A stretch of DNA of 64,000 bases from an uncultured Crocinitomix sp. (GCA_937136425.1 CAKZON010000070.1:1-64000); one strand, 5' to 3'; numbered from the stretch's first letter, positions 27,168 to 37,647 are shown. Notes: generated from the sequence alone by a model not told the origin. Program-made: numbers and translations.

Positions 27168-29464
27168 TACTTTTTAATTAACTTGGAAGAAAAGATTGGA
27201 TTTCCTGCTGCGTCTCTAACGTCAACTAAATACAATCCACTTTCTAGGTTGCTTACATTTACTTGATGTTGATTTTGAACAGAAGTAACCATTCGACCAC
27301 TCATATCAAATATACGTAATTCATAATCGCCCGACAAACCTGTTAAAGTAATGTCATTAGATGTAGGATTTGGATAGAGAGCAATTTCTTCCTGTAAATC
27401 ATTTTCATCTTCAATAGACAATGTATAATCTAACCCCGTTGAAAATACTGGACGAATAAGTAAAGACATAGCGTATGAAGACGTCAACCATTCACCGGCA
27501 GTATTTCTAAATACTTTATCTCCATTATCGATATTCCAATCTAAGCCAATATTTAAACTTGCAGAACCAATGTTTTGCCAACCTACATAAAAAACAGGGT
27601 CCACCGTTAAAGATGTATCGTCAGCATTAATAGCATCCCAATCTAAGTTATTAAACTCATAATATCTGAATCCTCTTTTAGAACCTGAATACTCTGGTGA
27701 ATGAGATTCAAAATAATCATCTTGATAAATAATCTCTCCTGGTTCACCATCATTATCATCCCACACGGTTAATAAAAATACTTCTCCACTTAAATCTGTT
27801 ACGGATGGCTGAAACTGCATCAAAATCCCTTTTAACTTCCCTGCTTCGTATGCATCAAATTTATAAGCCATCAGTGCCCCTTCTCCTTCAATACCATAAG
27901 CTGCTTCTGCAGAACCATCATCATAAGCATAGTAGTTATCAAAACGTTGCGTAAAATAAGTGGTATCATTTTCTAAATGCACATTTGCACCATCAGTTGG
28001 AGAGGTAATATTTATTTTAACATCAAATTCTGCTTGTCCCCCCCCTAATGTTTGATCATAAAAATAGGCTGGAGCCATTGGTATAACACAATCATTATAT
28101 CCTGGAACATATTGAGCAGCATCAGGCCCACCTGTTCCTACAATAGGAAAATCACCTTCTAATACTCCGGCATTTCGCACTGAAACCTCACCACCACCGA
28201 ATGCAATATCAGTAGCATGTGTATTAAATACATCTAAATCAAATTCAGTTCGCATTTTTTCATTGCCCGTTGTGTTTTTATAATGATCCCAAGGAACAGC
28301 GGTATAATCTTGTAATAATGTATTTACAGGATATGAAATTGCAATATCTGTAAAATTACCCGCTTCAATTTCTGTTTCAATTGAAAGACTTACATAATCT
28401 ATATGCCAATGATCAAGCGCGCCTGAAAGGGAGGCATAGTTTTTAAACCTAAATTGGAAACCATCTTCATAATAACCTGTTGGAACTGGGAAATATAGCG
28501 TATCCCATACATCTGGTTCAACCGCTCCACCTGACACTGACCATTCATATTGCCAATCCTCAAGTCCATCTATATACATTTCTACCACCAAACTATCAAA
28601 AGATTCTGGCATATTTCCTAAACCTTTTGCTTGATATATCATAGTTAAATAAACAATATCGTCACCATCTGCCACTGAAAGATCAATTGGTCTTGAAGTC
28701 ATATAATCTGCCACTCCATGTGCTCCATCATCTCCAAAGGCATAAGGATATCCATTTTGGTCTAATCCGTCGAAAGTAGCAACTCCCAAAGACCAAGGGT
28801 TATACGCATAGGTATAATTATGACAAGCAAAATTGTTCTCCCATAAAGTATTAGGGTCTGTCACTACTTTTGTGAAAACGCGAGCACTATCTTGCACATA
28901 CGCCGTTGGATCAACATTATACCATAAGGTATCCTGATCTTCATCTAAGACACCCGCAATTATAGAATCTATTAAAACATAACACTCTTGAAAAACTCCT
29001 TCATTCAAAACTCCCTCCACAGGGTAAAAGTCTAAATCATTAATCCAAACATCATAAGGGGTAAAAGGATAATGACGCACAACTTCAAATTCCGCTCCAA
29101 TTTCATCAATTTTCACAGTATCATGGTGTGCATACATTGAATCACAAAATATCAAATCTGGATCTTGTGGAGTTGTATTTGTTTCATCCATTAAGCGGTG
29201 ATACAGTACCGAAGTAACACCTACATCCAATGGCTCAGCGTCAAACTGTTCAAATTTATTTGTTGAAAAATCATCCCAAACATCCGTTAATGAAAGGGTT
29301 GTGAACTCATAAATGTAAGTACTATCCAACTCATTTAACTCACTGGCGCGCGTTTGCGTTTGTTGTGTATAAATGGTTTGATTGATTTGTATAGGACTAA
29401 TTTTTTCTTGCGCAAAAATAAATCCTGAAGCTAAGACTGCTATTGCGAGTGTAACTTGTTTCAT
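27167..29464 (-). CDS. Large secreted protein with T9SS type A sorting domain
   Basis: A 765-residue protein. The ATG at 29464 is chosen over 29503 because it begins a signal peptide (MKQVTLAIAVLASGFIFAQ) and clears the upstream PASTA gene. The body is acidic and beta-rich, with repeated aromatic/Asp motifs (GAHGVADYMTSRPIDLS, FQFRFKNYASLSGALDHWHI) typical of Bacteroidota jelly-roll surface proteins. The end (ALYPNPTSNDITLTGLSG ... NLESGLYLVDV ... SSKLIKK) is a T9SS sorting domain. It should be exported across both membranes and anchored or released; its ligand is unknown. The stop overlaps the rluD start by one base. Confidence 0.85.
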   Translation of the reverse strand: MKQVTLAIAVLASGFIFAQEKISPIQINQTIYTQQTQTRASELNELDSTYIYEFTTLSLTDVWDDFSTNKFEQFDAEPLDVGVTSVLYHRLMDETNTTPQDPDLIFCDSMYAHHDTVKIDEIGAEFEVVRHYPFTPYDVWINDLDFYPVEGVLNEGVFQECYVLIDSIIAGVLDEDQDTLWYNVDPTAYVQDSARVFTKVVTDPNTLWENNFACHNYTYAYNPWSLGVATFDGLDQNGYPYAFGDDGAHGVADYMTSRPIDLSVADGDDIVYLTMIYQAKGLGNMPESFDSLVVEMYIDGLEDWQYEWSVSGGAVEPDVWDTLYFPVPTGYYEDGFQFRFKNYASLSGALDHWHIDYVSLSIETEIEAGNFTDIAISYPVNTLLQDYTAVPWDHYKNTTGNEKMRTEFDLDVFNTHATDIAFGGGEVSVRNAGVLEGDFPIVGTGGPDAAQYVPGYNDCVIPMAPAYFYDQTLGGGQAEFDVKINITSPTDGANVHLENDTTYFTQRFDNYYAYDDGSAEAAYGIEGEGALMAYKFDAYEAGKLKGILMQFQPSVTDLSGEVFLLTVWDDNDGEPGEIIYQDDYFESHSPEYSGSKRGFRYYEFNNLDWDAINADDTSLTVDPVFYVGWQNIGSASLNIGLDWNIDNGDKVFRNTAGEWLTSSYAMSLLIRPVFSTGLDYTLSIEDENDLQEEIALYPNPTSNDITLTGLSGDYELRIFDMSGRMVTSVQNQHQVNVSNLESGLYLVDVRDAAGNPIFSSKLIKK

Positions 29465-29481
29465 TTGTTTAAATCCTTTAA

Positions 29482-30261
29482 TTATTCGCCTTTGCCCGAC
29501 CAAACAGTTATTGTCGCTCCGGCCGAAACATTAACACCTTCACCGCCCCTAGGACTTTGCTCAACAATTATTGTATTCGGTTTCTCTTCTTCAGAACAAC
29601 CATTGCAATCTATATAAAGCGAAAGCGTTAAATTAGATAAACGCGCCTGTGCTTCAGATATTGTTAGACCTATCAAATTAGGTAATGAGCTTGTTGTTCC
29701 ATTGTTTCCTTGCGCCACTATTAATTCAACTCTTGTTCCTTTTGGAATGCTAGTCCCAGGCTTAATATCATGACCATTATATTGTTGTTTAAGGACGAAT
29801 CCTTTTCCTTCAACAGCTGGCTCATAACTAATTTTTGTTCTAATACCAATCGCCTCTAAACTTGATTCGGCCATTCTTTTTGACATATCAACTACGTCTG
29901 GCATTTTAATCATTTGCGGATTTATAGGAACTACTGATAACAAAACTTCTCTTCCGGATTTAATGAACATTCCAGACGAATCAGTTGGAAGAGGATATTG
30001 CCAGCATACGGTTCCTTTTGGCCAATTATCCATATAAACAGAATCTTGAATGGTATATTTTATTCCTTTACCACTTACAAATTCATCCAAATCATCCATA
30101 TGGATTTTATAGAAGGTTGGAACTTCTATTTTTTCACCAAAACTGGTATGGCTTTTTAAATAATATAATTCGCCAAAAATAATGGCCACCCAAACCAAAA
30201 TAATCACCCCGATATTTATCAGAAACTGCTTACTTATAAAAAACCGAAAGAATTTTTTCAT
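29482..30261 (-). CDS. Membrane-anchored PASTA domain protein
   Basis: A 259-residue protein with one N-terminal transmembrane helix (about 15-32; INIGVIILVWVAIIFGEL) and three PASTA domains (about 40-109, 110-184, 185-258; e.g. MPDVVDMSKRMAESSLEAIG and LPNLIGLTISEAQARLSNLT). PASTA domains bind peptidoglycan fragments. No kinase or transpeptidase domain is attached, so it could be a wall-sensing or scaffold subunit. The T9SS protein gene follows 17 nt later, and rluD after that. Confidence 0.85.
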   Translation of the reverse strand: MKKFFRFFISKQFLINIGVIILVWVAIIFGELYYLKSHTSFGEKIEVPTFYKIHMDDLDEFVSGKGIKYTIQDSVYMDNWPKGTVCWQYPLPTDSSGMFIKSGREVLLSVVPINPQMIKMPDVVDMSKRMAESSLEAIGIRTKISYEPAVEGKGFVLKQQYNGHDIKPGTSIPKGTRVELIVAQGNNGTTSSLPNLIGLTISEAQARLSNLTLSLYIDCNGCSEEEKPNTIIVEQSPRGGEGVNVSAGATITVWSGKGE

Positions 30262-30296
30262 TTCAACTATAGATTTTACCTTTTTTAAGGATTCAG

Positions 30297-30304
30297 CAAA
30301 TATA
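30297..30304 (-). promoter_or_regulatory. Promoter -7 box for the PASTA operon
   Basis: On the minus strand this reads TATATTTG, an exact TAnnTTTG match, 36 nt upstream of the PASTA ATG. No TTG at -33 is evident. Confidence 0.35.
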
Positions 30305-30403
30305 AGTAATTCACTTTTAATCTATATAAACTATTGCCATGTATGGTCAATTCATTTATTATTCGTTGAGGATTAATGAAAAAAAGATAACTAACTATTA
30401 TCG

Positions 30404-31204
30404 TTATTTGAATTTACCTATTACTAGTCCATTCTTTTTTAAGAAATAAACTTTTGCATTTGAAAAAGCAAATTTGATTACATTTTGAGGAATTTGATAG
30501 GTAAAATCTGCCATTAAAAAAGCATCATTAGAAACCGCCTCGATAGCAGAATCGCTTTGTAATAAAAGGTAATTATTTAATACTCCAATGTTTAATGCCT
30601 GCGTGGGATATATTTTTATAAATGTTCCAAAAACATCAAATATTGCCACTCCTTTATTGGGAATTAAAATGTATAAATAATCATTATGCTCTATCATTTG
30701 ACTTGGTGGCATATCATTGTCAAAAAGCGACACCAAATTTTCTGTTTGCGATACTATTTCTAATTCGCGGTTCAATTTTACGAGGCGCATCAGCCCACCA
30801 TCTAACACCCAAAAGGTATTTCCAGCAAAAGATTCGCAAACCAAAAGTGGTTGTTGAATACCAACTGAGACTAAATCGATTTCGCCATGAATATCTGTTA
30901 ACGTATTGTCATAAAAATGAAGTACAGATCTATCCTGATCGAAAACCATGGTTCTAAATGACTTTGAACTTTCAATTGACGTAGGCCTGAACGATTTTAA
31001 AGAAGTGGTATAAACGGTATCATTTTGACCAAAATGTTGACTTATAATATCATTTTCACAAAGATATACCCGCCCAAAATTGTCTACCGAAAATTGAGAA
31101 AAGTTCCCTTGAATAGAATCTGTAGGAATAAAAACAGACTCTTGCGCCCAAGTTAAATTCTTGGCCAGCAATAGTAATAATATCAATCCAATTTTATTCA
31201 CCAT
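30404..31204 (-). CDS. Secreted protein of beta-propeller type
   Basis: A 266-residue protein. The ATG at 31204 gives a short signal peptide (MVNKIGLILLLLLAKNLTWAQ). The mature part has repeated short strands (DNFGRVYLCEND, RTMVFDQDRSVLHFYDN, GNTFWVLDGGLMRLVKL, NDYLYILIPNKGVAIFDVFG), suggesting a small propeller. The function is unrecognised. The outer-membrane barrel gene upstream ends about 100 nt before it on the same strand; a hairpin at 31225-31259 lies between. Confidence 0.6.
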   Translation of the reverse strand: MVNKIGLILLLLLAKNLTWAQESVFIPTDSIQGNFSQFSVDNFGRVYLCENDIISQHFGQNDTVYTTSLKSFRPTSIESSKSFRTMVFDQDRSVLHFYDNTLTDIHGEIDLVSVGIQQPLLVCESFAGNTFWVLDGGLMRLVKLNRELEIVSQTENLVSLFDNDMPPSQMIEHNDYLYILIPNKGVAIFDVFGTFIKIYPTQALNIGVLNNYLLLQSDSAIEAVSNDAFLMADFTYQIPQNVIKFAFSNAKVYFLKKNGLVIGKFK

Positions 31205-31305
31205 TGATAAAGGTAGCACATTTTATGCCTTTTTCTAATAACAGCAACAGTAAAGGCATTATCACGTGCTGTGATGGTGTTGAACGTAACTATTTGAATT
31301 AAATT

Positions 31306-33036
31306 TTAAAAAGCGAATGTTGCGCCTCCCAAAATTTGGAACCCTTGTGTACGATATCTGTTCCATCTGAAATATTTTTGTGCGGCCAGGTTATTGAATT
31401 GCACAAAAATTGAAACACGTTTATTGTATCGATACTCAGCTGATAAGTTTGCATCCGCTACAAAACCAAGATTGTATTTATCATCTCCTGCATCTGTTGA
31501 GAATAATCCTTCAGGACTTTTTCTACCGCCCATTAAGGTTAAATCAGACTTAATATATAACTTATCATACAGGTTATAAGAACCTCTTAATTTAATATCA
31601 ATTTCAGGCAAGTTCCACGCGTGTGTTTCAACTTGAGTTGTGTAATTATTATAAGCTACAATTGCATCTACTTTCAATTTTTCCGCGGCTTGGTAACTTA
31701 TGCTTGCATTTACTCCTAAGGCTGTTACTTTATCATAAACCACATCAAATTTATACATATCACTCCAAACGGTATCATTTACAAATAAAGCCATGTTGGT
31801 ATAAGCTGTTGAATGTATTTGCAAATCAAAAGATAATTGTTTGGACAATGTCCCTTTTATTCCGCCATAGAATTTTAGCTCTTTCGTGTTTTTCAATTCT
31901 AATTCAGGCACAATAAACTCATTGGTTCTGTTCAACGATTGGAATGTGTTTTGTGTTAATCCTCCACCAATTCCGGCATATGGAATAAACATATCATTAA
32001 ACAAGCTATATTTCCCTTCTAATTGAGGCACTGCAACAAAAATTGGATCTGATACAATGTCAAAATTCAAATCAACTCCAACTAATACCTTCCATTTTTT
32101 CCCGTAAGATGCAATGGATGGTTTTAAATGAATGATTGTATTATTATCATCATGCCAATCAGGAACTGGCACAGTAGATCCTTCGCCTGCAAACTTGTAA
32201 TTATTATAACGTACATCTAAATCAGCAGAATAAATGTGGTTTCTTAATTTATAGCTCATTTCTGTACCAATTCCAAAATTTGAATTCCTCGCATTTTGAA
32301 TTCGATCATTAGGGTCAAACTCATGGAAATAATTAAAATCAGTTTTTACAGCATATAATAATGTAGCACTGTCTTTTCTGGTAACATTAGAAAATCGAAC
32401 GTTTGCCCCAATTCCTTGGACACGATTTCTCAATGAATCTTTTGAAATTAAATCTTGATTTTCAGTCGTATCTTGAATTCCGTAGAAATGGTATCCGTTA
32501 TTTAAATAATCCAATTCACTTTCAATTCTAAATTGTTTGGTAAAAAACTCTCCAAACACGCGTCCTGTAGTATTATCAAAAGTACTTGGTGCATACCCTT
32601 TAATATTTCCAAAAGACGAATTGTGATTTAAATGAACGCCATAGCTCATTCGGCGGTTTCGTAATGAATTATAATAAACCTCTCCTAATGGACTGATATA
32701 ATTACCTAAACCGATTCTAACATAACCTGGATAAAGTTTTTCTAATTTCTCAACAATTTTAATTTTAGCAGGATCAATCTGATCAATAGAAATTTCCGTA
32801 CGCATATTACGCGATAATAACGGATAAGATATATTCGGAATAGGAATAATCGTATCAATTATTAATGGTTTTTCAGCAATTCGATAAGACGGTGAAATTC
32901 GTCTTTCTGCCTCTGAAATATTCACCCATGTTGCTGTATCTTCTGGCTCCAAATAAACCCCAGCAAAACTAATCCCACCAATAAAAACAAGGGGAATCAA
33001 CAATAAGTATTTAAAATCTATCTTAATCATTTCCAT
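31306..33036 (-). CDS. Outer-membrane beta-barrel protein, TonB-receptor-like barrel without plug
   Basis: A 576-residue protein with a signal peptide (MIKIDFKYLLLIPLVFIGGISFAG; ATGs at 33036 or 33030 are both possible). The body is a long series of amphipathic strands (e.g. YGVHLNHNSSFGNIKG, FKYLNNGY-type segments, and KLKVDAIVAYNNYTTQV) ending in YRTQGFQILGGATFAF with a final phenylalanine, as in outer-membrane barrels. There is no N-terminal plug or TonB box, so it is probably a barrel paralogue rather than a gated transporter. Its start overlaps the end of the TPR gene by 8-14 nt, which indicates translational coupling and a shared complex. Confidence 0.75.
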   Translation of the reverse strand: MEMIKIDFKYLLLIPLVFIGGISFAGVYLEPEDTATWVNISEAERRISPSYRIAEKPLIIDTIIPIPNISYPLLSRNMRTEISIDQIDPAKIKIVEKLEKLYPGYVRIGLGNYISPLGEVYYNSLRNRRMSYGVHLNHNSSFGNIKGYAPSTFDNTTGRVFGEFFTKQFRIESELDYLNNGYHFYGIQDTTENQDLISKDSLRNRVQGIGANVRFSNVTRKDSATLLYAVKTDFNYFHEFDPNDRIQNARNSNFGIGTEMSYKLRNHIYSADLDVRYNNYKFAGEGSTVPVPDWHDDNNTIIHLKPSIASYGKKWKVLVGVDLNFDIVSDPIFVAVPQLEGKYSLFNDMFIPYAGIGGGLTQNTFQSLNRTNEFIVPELELKNTKELKFYGGIKGTLSKQLSFDLQIHSTAYTNMALFVNDTVWSDMYKFDVVYDKVTALGVNASISYQAAEKLKVDAIVAYNNYTTQVETHAWNLPEIDIKLRGSYNLYDKLYIKSDLTLMGGRKSPEGLFSTDAGDDKYNLGFVADANLSAEYRYNKRVSIFVQFNNLAAQKYFRWNRYRTQGFQILGGATFAF

Positions 33037-36000
33037 CTCCTATTTCAATTGTATTATCAACATCTGGACCTAGATCCTTTTCTTGGTTCTTATAAGCATT
33101 GATCACCTCCAACACTACATTTGCTTCCTCTATAATTCCGTCATCAGGTATGGTATAACCATTCAAAACACTATTAATGGTGAATTCGGCTTGTACATAA
33201 TCATCCAAACCAATTGAATTTTTAGACTGCAATATTAAAGCTTTAGCCACCCAATAATCATAACCTGCACGCTCTTTCATTAAAATACGCACCTCATCTT
33301 CAGACTTTTTAAATTCCTCTTGCATATTATAAATCAAGGCTATACAATATTGTGCCTCTGCACCTAAGACACTTGATGTTTGCTCAGTTACCTCTTTAAA
33401 TTCGCTCATGGCTTTGTCAAAATTATTTGCCTCCAGAGCTGCTTTACCAATTACATAATGGGCTTCAACTTTCACATTATCTAACGAAAGTGGATCAGCC
33501 AATACTTTTTTAGCATATTCAGCAGCAACGCTTAATTCTTCAAGGAAGGTATAGCAACGCATTAGACCAATCTCTGCTTTCAGCTTATTTTCAGGATACG
33601 AGGCGTTATTATCTAAAATGACATAATAATCTGCAGCTTTTTGATAGTTCCCTTCATCATACTCTACTTTAGATGCAATTCCAGCAGCTTCCTCAGTGTA
33701 GAAGTTGGTTGGTTTTTCTAATAATTGCTTAAAGGCATTTGTACTTAGTTCTGTTGCGCCAATACTTCTATAAGAATCAGCCATAAAAAATAAGGCATCA
33801 ATTTCATGCTTTGGTCGTGCAAATTGATTCAGATATTTTTTAAATGATTCAGCAGCAGATTCAAACAATGAATCTTCATAAGCCCGATAAGCTGCATTAT
33901 AAACTAATTCATCCTTTTCATTTTCATCAATATCCATATTGAGACTAGTCAATAAAGCTACATACTCGTCTGTTCTATTCATTGCTGTGTAAACATCTCT
34001 TAATCTGTCTAGAGCTTCAGAAAACCTTTCAGATGCAGGATACTCATTAACAACACGTAAGAATTGTTTTTCAGCCAAACTATATTCCTGAGCAGTAAAA
34101 TGCTGCATTCCAATTTGGAAAATTGCATCTACCACTTTAGAATGCTTTGGATGATCATGAATTAACTGTTGATAGTATTTAATGGCTTTTTCTCTGTGTG
34201 TAGGATCATCAGAATTAGACATTAAACGATAAGACTCACCTGCCTCATACAATGCCGGAACAGCTAGTGCCGAACGCGCATGATTATTCACAATATCCAA
34301 CATGATTGAAGCCTTGTCAGTATATTGTCTTTTAAACCCGTAAGACAGACCAATTTGAAATTTTGCATAATCTGTTTGACCACCGCCTGATTCAATTGCC
34401 TTTTGATAAAACAAAATAGCGTTGTCATCATCAGGTTTTGGGGTATCATTTGGCTTACGCACAAAATAACAATCACCAATTCTCAAATAAGCGTCAGTAA
34501 TTTTTTCTTTATGTGTTTCAGAATCGTCCTGCGTAAAGGTTCTAAAATACTGTATAGCATTGGCATAATCTTTTTGCTTGAAATAAGCATATGCCATATT
34601 ATAATACGCGTCATTATGCTCAACAACACCATAACCGCCTGGCTCATCTATAAACGCTCTGTATTGTGCAATTGCAGATGGATAATCTGCCTTGCTAAAA
34701 CTAGCCTCAGCGATCCAATACAAGCTCATAGCGTTTAATTTGGTATCAATAGGATAACGTTTCACCAACCCAAATGCTTCAATTGCCTGATCCATCTCTC
34801 CATTCTCAAACAATTCAACCCCATGGTTATAAGCCATTATTTGATAGGCATTTTTCATTTTAAAATCTTTCTCCTCAATTCTATCAATCGATTCCATTGC
34901 CGATTTATAGTTCCCCATTGTTGTATAAACATTTACCAAATATTGATACATGTCTTGTTTTCTTGGTGAATTAGGGTAGCGCTCTAAAAAGAGGTTCATA
35001 GCTTCCACGGCCTCATCAAACGGATTATAATCTAGTTTATAGGAAAGTACTGCATAATTATAAAGGGCATCCTCTTCTACCGCCGCATCAAAGGAAAGAA
35101 CAGAAGCGGCTTCAAAAGCATTTCTGGCATAAAGAAAATCATCACTTTGCAAATAACATTCTCCTATATGGTACAATGCTATTTGACCCAATTCATCTTT
35201 AATTCTGGCCACTTTGTCAAACATTGGAATGGCATTCTCAAAATCACCACTTTTATAGTAAGCAAAACCTAATTGATAATCTTCGTCACGAGTGGTTGCA
35301 CTTTTTTTATTGTATTCTTCTAAAAAGGGAACAGCTTCGTCATATTTACCAATTTTATAAAATGCGTCTCCTATCAAATGCGCCATTCCTACTTCATTTT
35401 TAGGATTAGTTGAATCCACTACCTGCGGTGCATACTCCAAAAGCATTTCATACTTGCCTTGCAAATAATAAATTTGCGCAATGTAATACGGAACAACATC
35501 TTTAAAGCTAGGATCATCTTTTAGCTTTGTAAATCCTTCCAAAGCAGTTTGGTAACTTTTTTCAGTATAAGCAATGTGAGAATAATAATAGAGGGCTGGC
35601 GATTGATACTGCCCTTCTGAGCTTATAATTTCATAAAACGCATCTCTTGATTTCTTTAAATTGTTTCTTCTAAAATGAGAATAACCCAATTTAAAGTAAT
35701 ACTCTTCTTTTTCATCTGCCGTTAGGTCGTAAACATCAATCTGCTCAAACCATTCAATGGCATCAATAAATTTCTTCCCTCTATAGTAATATCTACCTAA
35801 TTCAAGATAAACACTCTGTCTATGAATACTTTCAGGATATTCTTTCAAAAATTTCAGCAAACGTCTTTCCGCATCTGCATGATAAAGATGAAGCGCACTT
35901 AACGCACTATAGTACATTGCCTTTACATAAAGTGGATCATTTGCGTCACTTTGTTCCGACATAAAAAGTTTAAACTCCTCTTCGGCAGCACTATACTTCA

Positions 36001-36136
36001 TTTTTTCATAAAGATCCTCGGCTTTATAAAACCGTGCATAGTCTCCTTTGTATTTCTCAGATGATTGAGAAAATACAGCTGTACTTAGGAATAATAAAAT
36101 TATAACACTCGCTCTCAGCATATACCTGTTTGTCAT
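33023..36136 (-). CDS. Giant tetratricopeptide-repeat protein, secreted
   Basis: A 1037-residue protein with a signal peptide (MLRASVIILLFLSTAVFSQ within the first 25 residues). Nearly the whole length is TPR or Sel1-like helical repeats, perhaps twenty units (e.g. AIEWFEQIDVYDLTADEKEE, KAIKYYQQLIHDHPKHSKVV, EYSLAEKQFLRVVNEYPASE). Such proteins act as periplasmic scaffolds, for instance in envelope or secretion assemblies. The overlap with the downstream barrel gene suggests that it works with an outer-membrane partner. Whether it relates to SprE/PorW, another TPR protein of T9SS, cannot be settled here. Confidence 0.8.
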   Translation of the reverse strand: MTNRYMLRASVIILLFLSTAVFSQSSEKYKGDYARFYKAEDLYEKMKYSAAEEEFKLFMSEQSDANDPLYVKAMYYSALSALHLYHADAERRLLKFLKEYPESIHRQSVYLELGRYYYRGKKFIDAIEWFEQIDVYDLTADEKEEYYFKLGYSHFRRNNLKKSRDAFYEIISSEGQYQSPALYYYSHIAYTEKSYQTALEGFTKLKDDPSFKDVVPYYIAQIYYLQGKYEMLLEYAPQVVDSTNPKNEVGMAHLIGDAFYKIGKYDEAVPFLEEYNKKSATTRDEDYQLGFAYYKSGDFENAIPMFDKVARIKDELGQIALYHIGECYLQSDDFLYARNAFEAASVLSFDAAVEEDALYNYAVLSYKLDYNPFDEAVEAMNLFLERYPNSPRKQDMYQYLVNVYTTMGNYKSAMESIDRIEEKDFKMKNAYQIMAYNHGVELFENGEMDQAIEAFGLVKRYPIDTKLNAMSLYWIAEASFSKADYPSAIAQYRAFIDEPGGYGVVEHNDAYYNMAYAYFKQKDYANAIQYFRTFTQDDSETHKEKITDAYLRIGDCYFVRKPNDTPKPDDDNAILFYQKAIESGGGQTDYAKFQIGLSYGFKRQYTDKASIMLDIVNNHARSALAVPALYEAGESYRLMSNSDDPTHREKAIKYYQQLIHDHPKHSKVVDAIFQIGMQHFTAQEYSLAEKQFLRVVNEYPASERFSEALDRLRDVYTAMNRTDEYVALLTSLNMDIDENEKDELVYNAAYRAYEDSLFESAAESFKKYLNQFARPKHEIDALFFMADSYRSIGATELSTNAFKQLLEKPTNFYTEEAAGIASKVEYDEGNYQKAADYYVILDNNASYPENKLKAEIGLMRCYTFLEELSVAAEYAKKVLADPLSLDNVKVEAHYVIGKAALEANNFDKAMSEFKEVTEQTSSVLGAEAQYCIALIYNMQEEFKKSEDEVRILMKERAGYDYWVAKALILQSKNSIGLDDYVQAEFTINSVLNGYTIPDDGIIEEANVVLEVINAYKNQEKDLGPDVDNTIEIGDGND

Positions 36137-36389
36137 TTTTTACAGAACAATTTTTAGTTGCTCTTTAATAAACTTGTAAATTTAAGGTGTTAGGTAAGGG
36201 ATTGTGCGGGTGGGGGTTAAAGTTATAAACGTAATTCTGTTAAGATTATTGCATGGCAGATAAAACTTTTCTCAAATACCACTAATGATTATTTATTAAC
36301 ATTTTATCGAAATATAGATAAATCAAAGCTCAGAGAGCAAACCTTTTGGGTAAAGGGCTCGTATGACAACTGTAACTAAATATTAAATT

Positions 36390-36809
36390 ATGAAAAAATT
36401 ATTTATGATTGCTGCAATCGCCCTAATTGCTGTTGCTTGTAATAAAAATCAAAAAGCCGTTAAAACATTAGAAGGAAACTGGAATGCAACTGAATTTATG
36501 GTTACTGAAGGAGAACTCACGGTTAATTATCTTGCTTTTGGATTTGCAGTGCAAATGAACTTTGATGGATGCAAATTAAAAAATGATGAATTCTGCAATA
36601 TGACAACCACGATTACTTTTGACGGAGACACAGATACAGAAGCATCTGTTTATAGAGTAACTAACGACGGTGAACGTTTAGAACAAAAAGAAAATTTAGC
36701 TGCAACCACGATACAAAGCATTGACATTGTTGAACTCACTAAAACAACATTAAAGCTAATCTTAGTAGAAGACGAAACAACTACAAACATTACTTTGGAA
36801 AAAGAATAA
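36390..36809 (+). CDS. Small lipoprotein, lipocalin-like
   Basis: A 139-residue lipoprotein (MKKLFMIAAIALIAVAC-NK, lipobox AVAC). The mature part begins LEGNWNATEFMV, as in Bacteroidota lipocalin-like proteins, and has a short beta pattern with a CxxxxxxFC pair (DGCKLKNDEFCN) that could form a disulphide. A strong terminator follows, so it is probably a single-gene unit. Ligand unknown. Confidence 0.7.
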   Translation: MKKLFMIAAIALIAVACNKNQKAVKTLEGNWNATEFMVTEGELTVNYLAFGFAVQMNFDGCKLKNDEFCNMTTTITFDGDTDTEASVYRVTNDGERLEQKENLAATTIQSIDIVELTKTTLKLILVEDETTTNITLEKE

Positions 36810-36830
36810 AAGTATTTCTAATAAACAATC

Positions 36831-36870
36831 AATCCCCTTGTATTTTAATTAATCAAGGGGATTTTTTTTG
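36831..36870 (+). terminator. Rho-independent terminator
   Basis: AATCCCCTTG (36831-36840) pairs with CAAGGGGATT (36854-36863) and is followed by a run of Ts. It lies 22 nt after the lipocalin-like gene. Confidence 0.88.
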
Positions 36871-36926
36871 CCATAAAATAGCCTTGTCTGAACTTACATT
36901 TAAAATAAATATGTAATATTGAATTA

Positions 36927-37646
36927 ATGGAAACTGACAATAGCATATTTTGGATTAAAGACGGTGAAGTTCACCAAGGTGGAGCAGTGGTTTTAAAAGG
37001 TGTCAACCTGCATTTAGATAAGGGTGAATTTGTCTATTTAATTGGTCGCACGGGGTCAGGTAAAAGTAGTTTATTGAAAACACTTTATGGCGAATTACCA
37101 TTAGCAGCTGGTCAAGGAAAAATTGCCGAATTTGAATTGCACAACCTGAAGCGTAAAGAAATTCCTTTTTTAAGACGCCAATTGGGTATTGTTTTCCAAG
37201 ATTTCCAGTTATTATCAGATCGATCTATTTTAGACAACCTCTCTTTTGTGATGCGTGCAACAGGTTGGAAAGGGAAAAAAGAAATCAAACAAAGAGGAGA
37301 AGAAGTTTTAAGCCTAGTAGGATTGGACCATAAAGGAGATAAAATGCCGAACCAACTTTCTGGTGGAGAACAACAACGTGTATCTATTGCTAGAGCATTA
37401 ATTAATAAACCTGCTTTTATTTTAGCAGATGAGCCCACTGGAAATTTAGACCCTGAAACTTCAAAAGAAATAATGGGTGTATTACTGGCAATTGCAAAAG
37501 AAGGCACGTCTGTTTTAATGGCTACGCACGATTTATCAATCATGGAGCAATTTCCATCTCGTACTATTCGTGTTGAAAATCAAACGGTACAAGAATTAAA
37601 CCCAATGAATGAGTTTGATCCGTTTGCACAAGTAAGTTTTGAATAG
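36927..37646 (+). CDS. ftsE: Cell-division ABC transporter ATP-binding protein FtsE
   Basis: A 239-residue ABC ATPase. Walker A is GRTGSGKSS (about 38-46), the signature is [15 protein letters not shown] and Walker B is [15 protein letters not shown]. The Q-loop [17 protein letters not shown] is typical of FtsE. With FtsX, FtsE controls peptidoglycan hydrolases at the septum; ftsX is not in this window, as in many Bacteroidota. It is convergent with the next gene, with only one base between stops. Confidence 0.85.
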   Translation: METDNSIFWIKDGEVHQGGAVVLKGVNLHLDKGEFVYLIGRTGSGKSSLLKTLYGELPLAAGQGKIAEFELHNLKRKEIPFLRRQLGIVFQDFQLLSDRSILDNLSFVMRATGWKGKKEIKQRGEEVLSLVGLDHKGDKMPNQLSGGEQQRVSIARALINKPAFILADEPTGNLDPETSKEIMGVLLAIAKEGTSVLMATHDLSIMEQFPSRTIRVENQTVQELNPMNEFDPFAQVSFE

Positions 37647-37647
37647 G

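Noticed and set aside
31225-31259. ATGCCTTT / AAAGGCAT inverted repeat
   Set aside because: Long loop and no T run on the relevant strand, so not called as a terminator.
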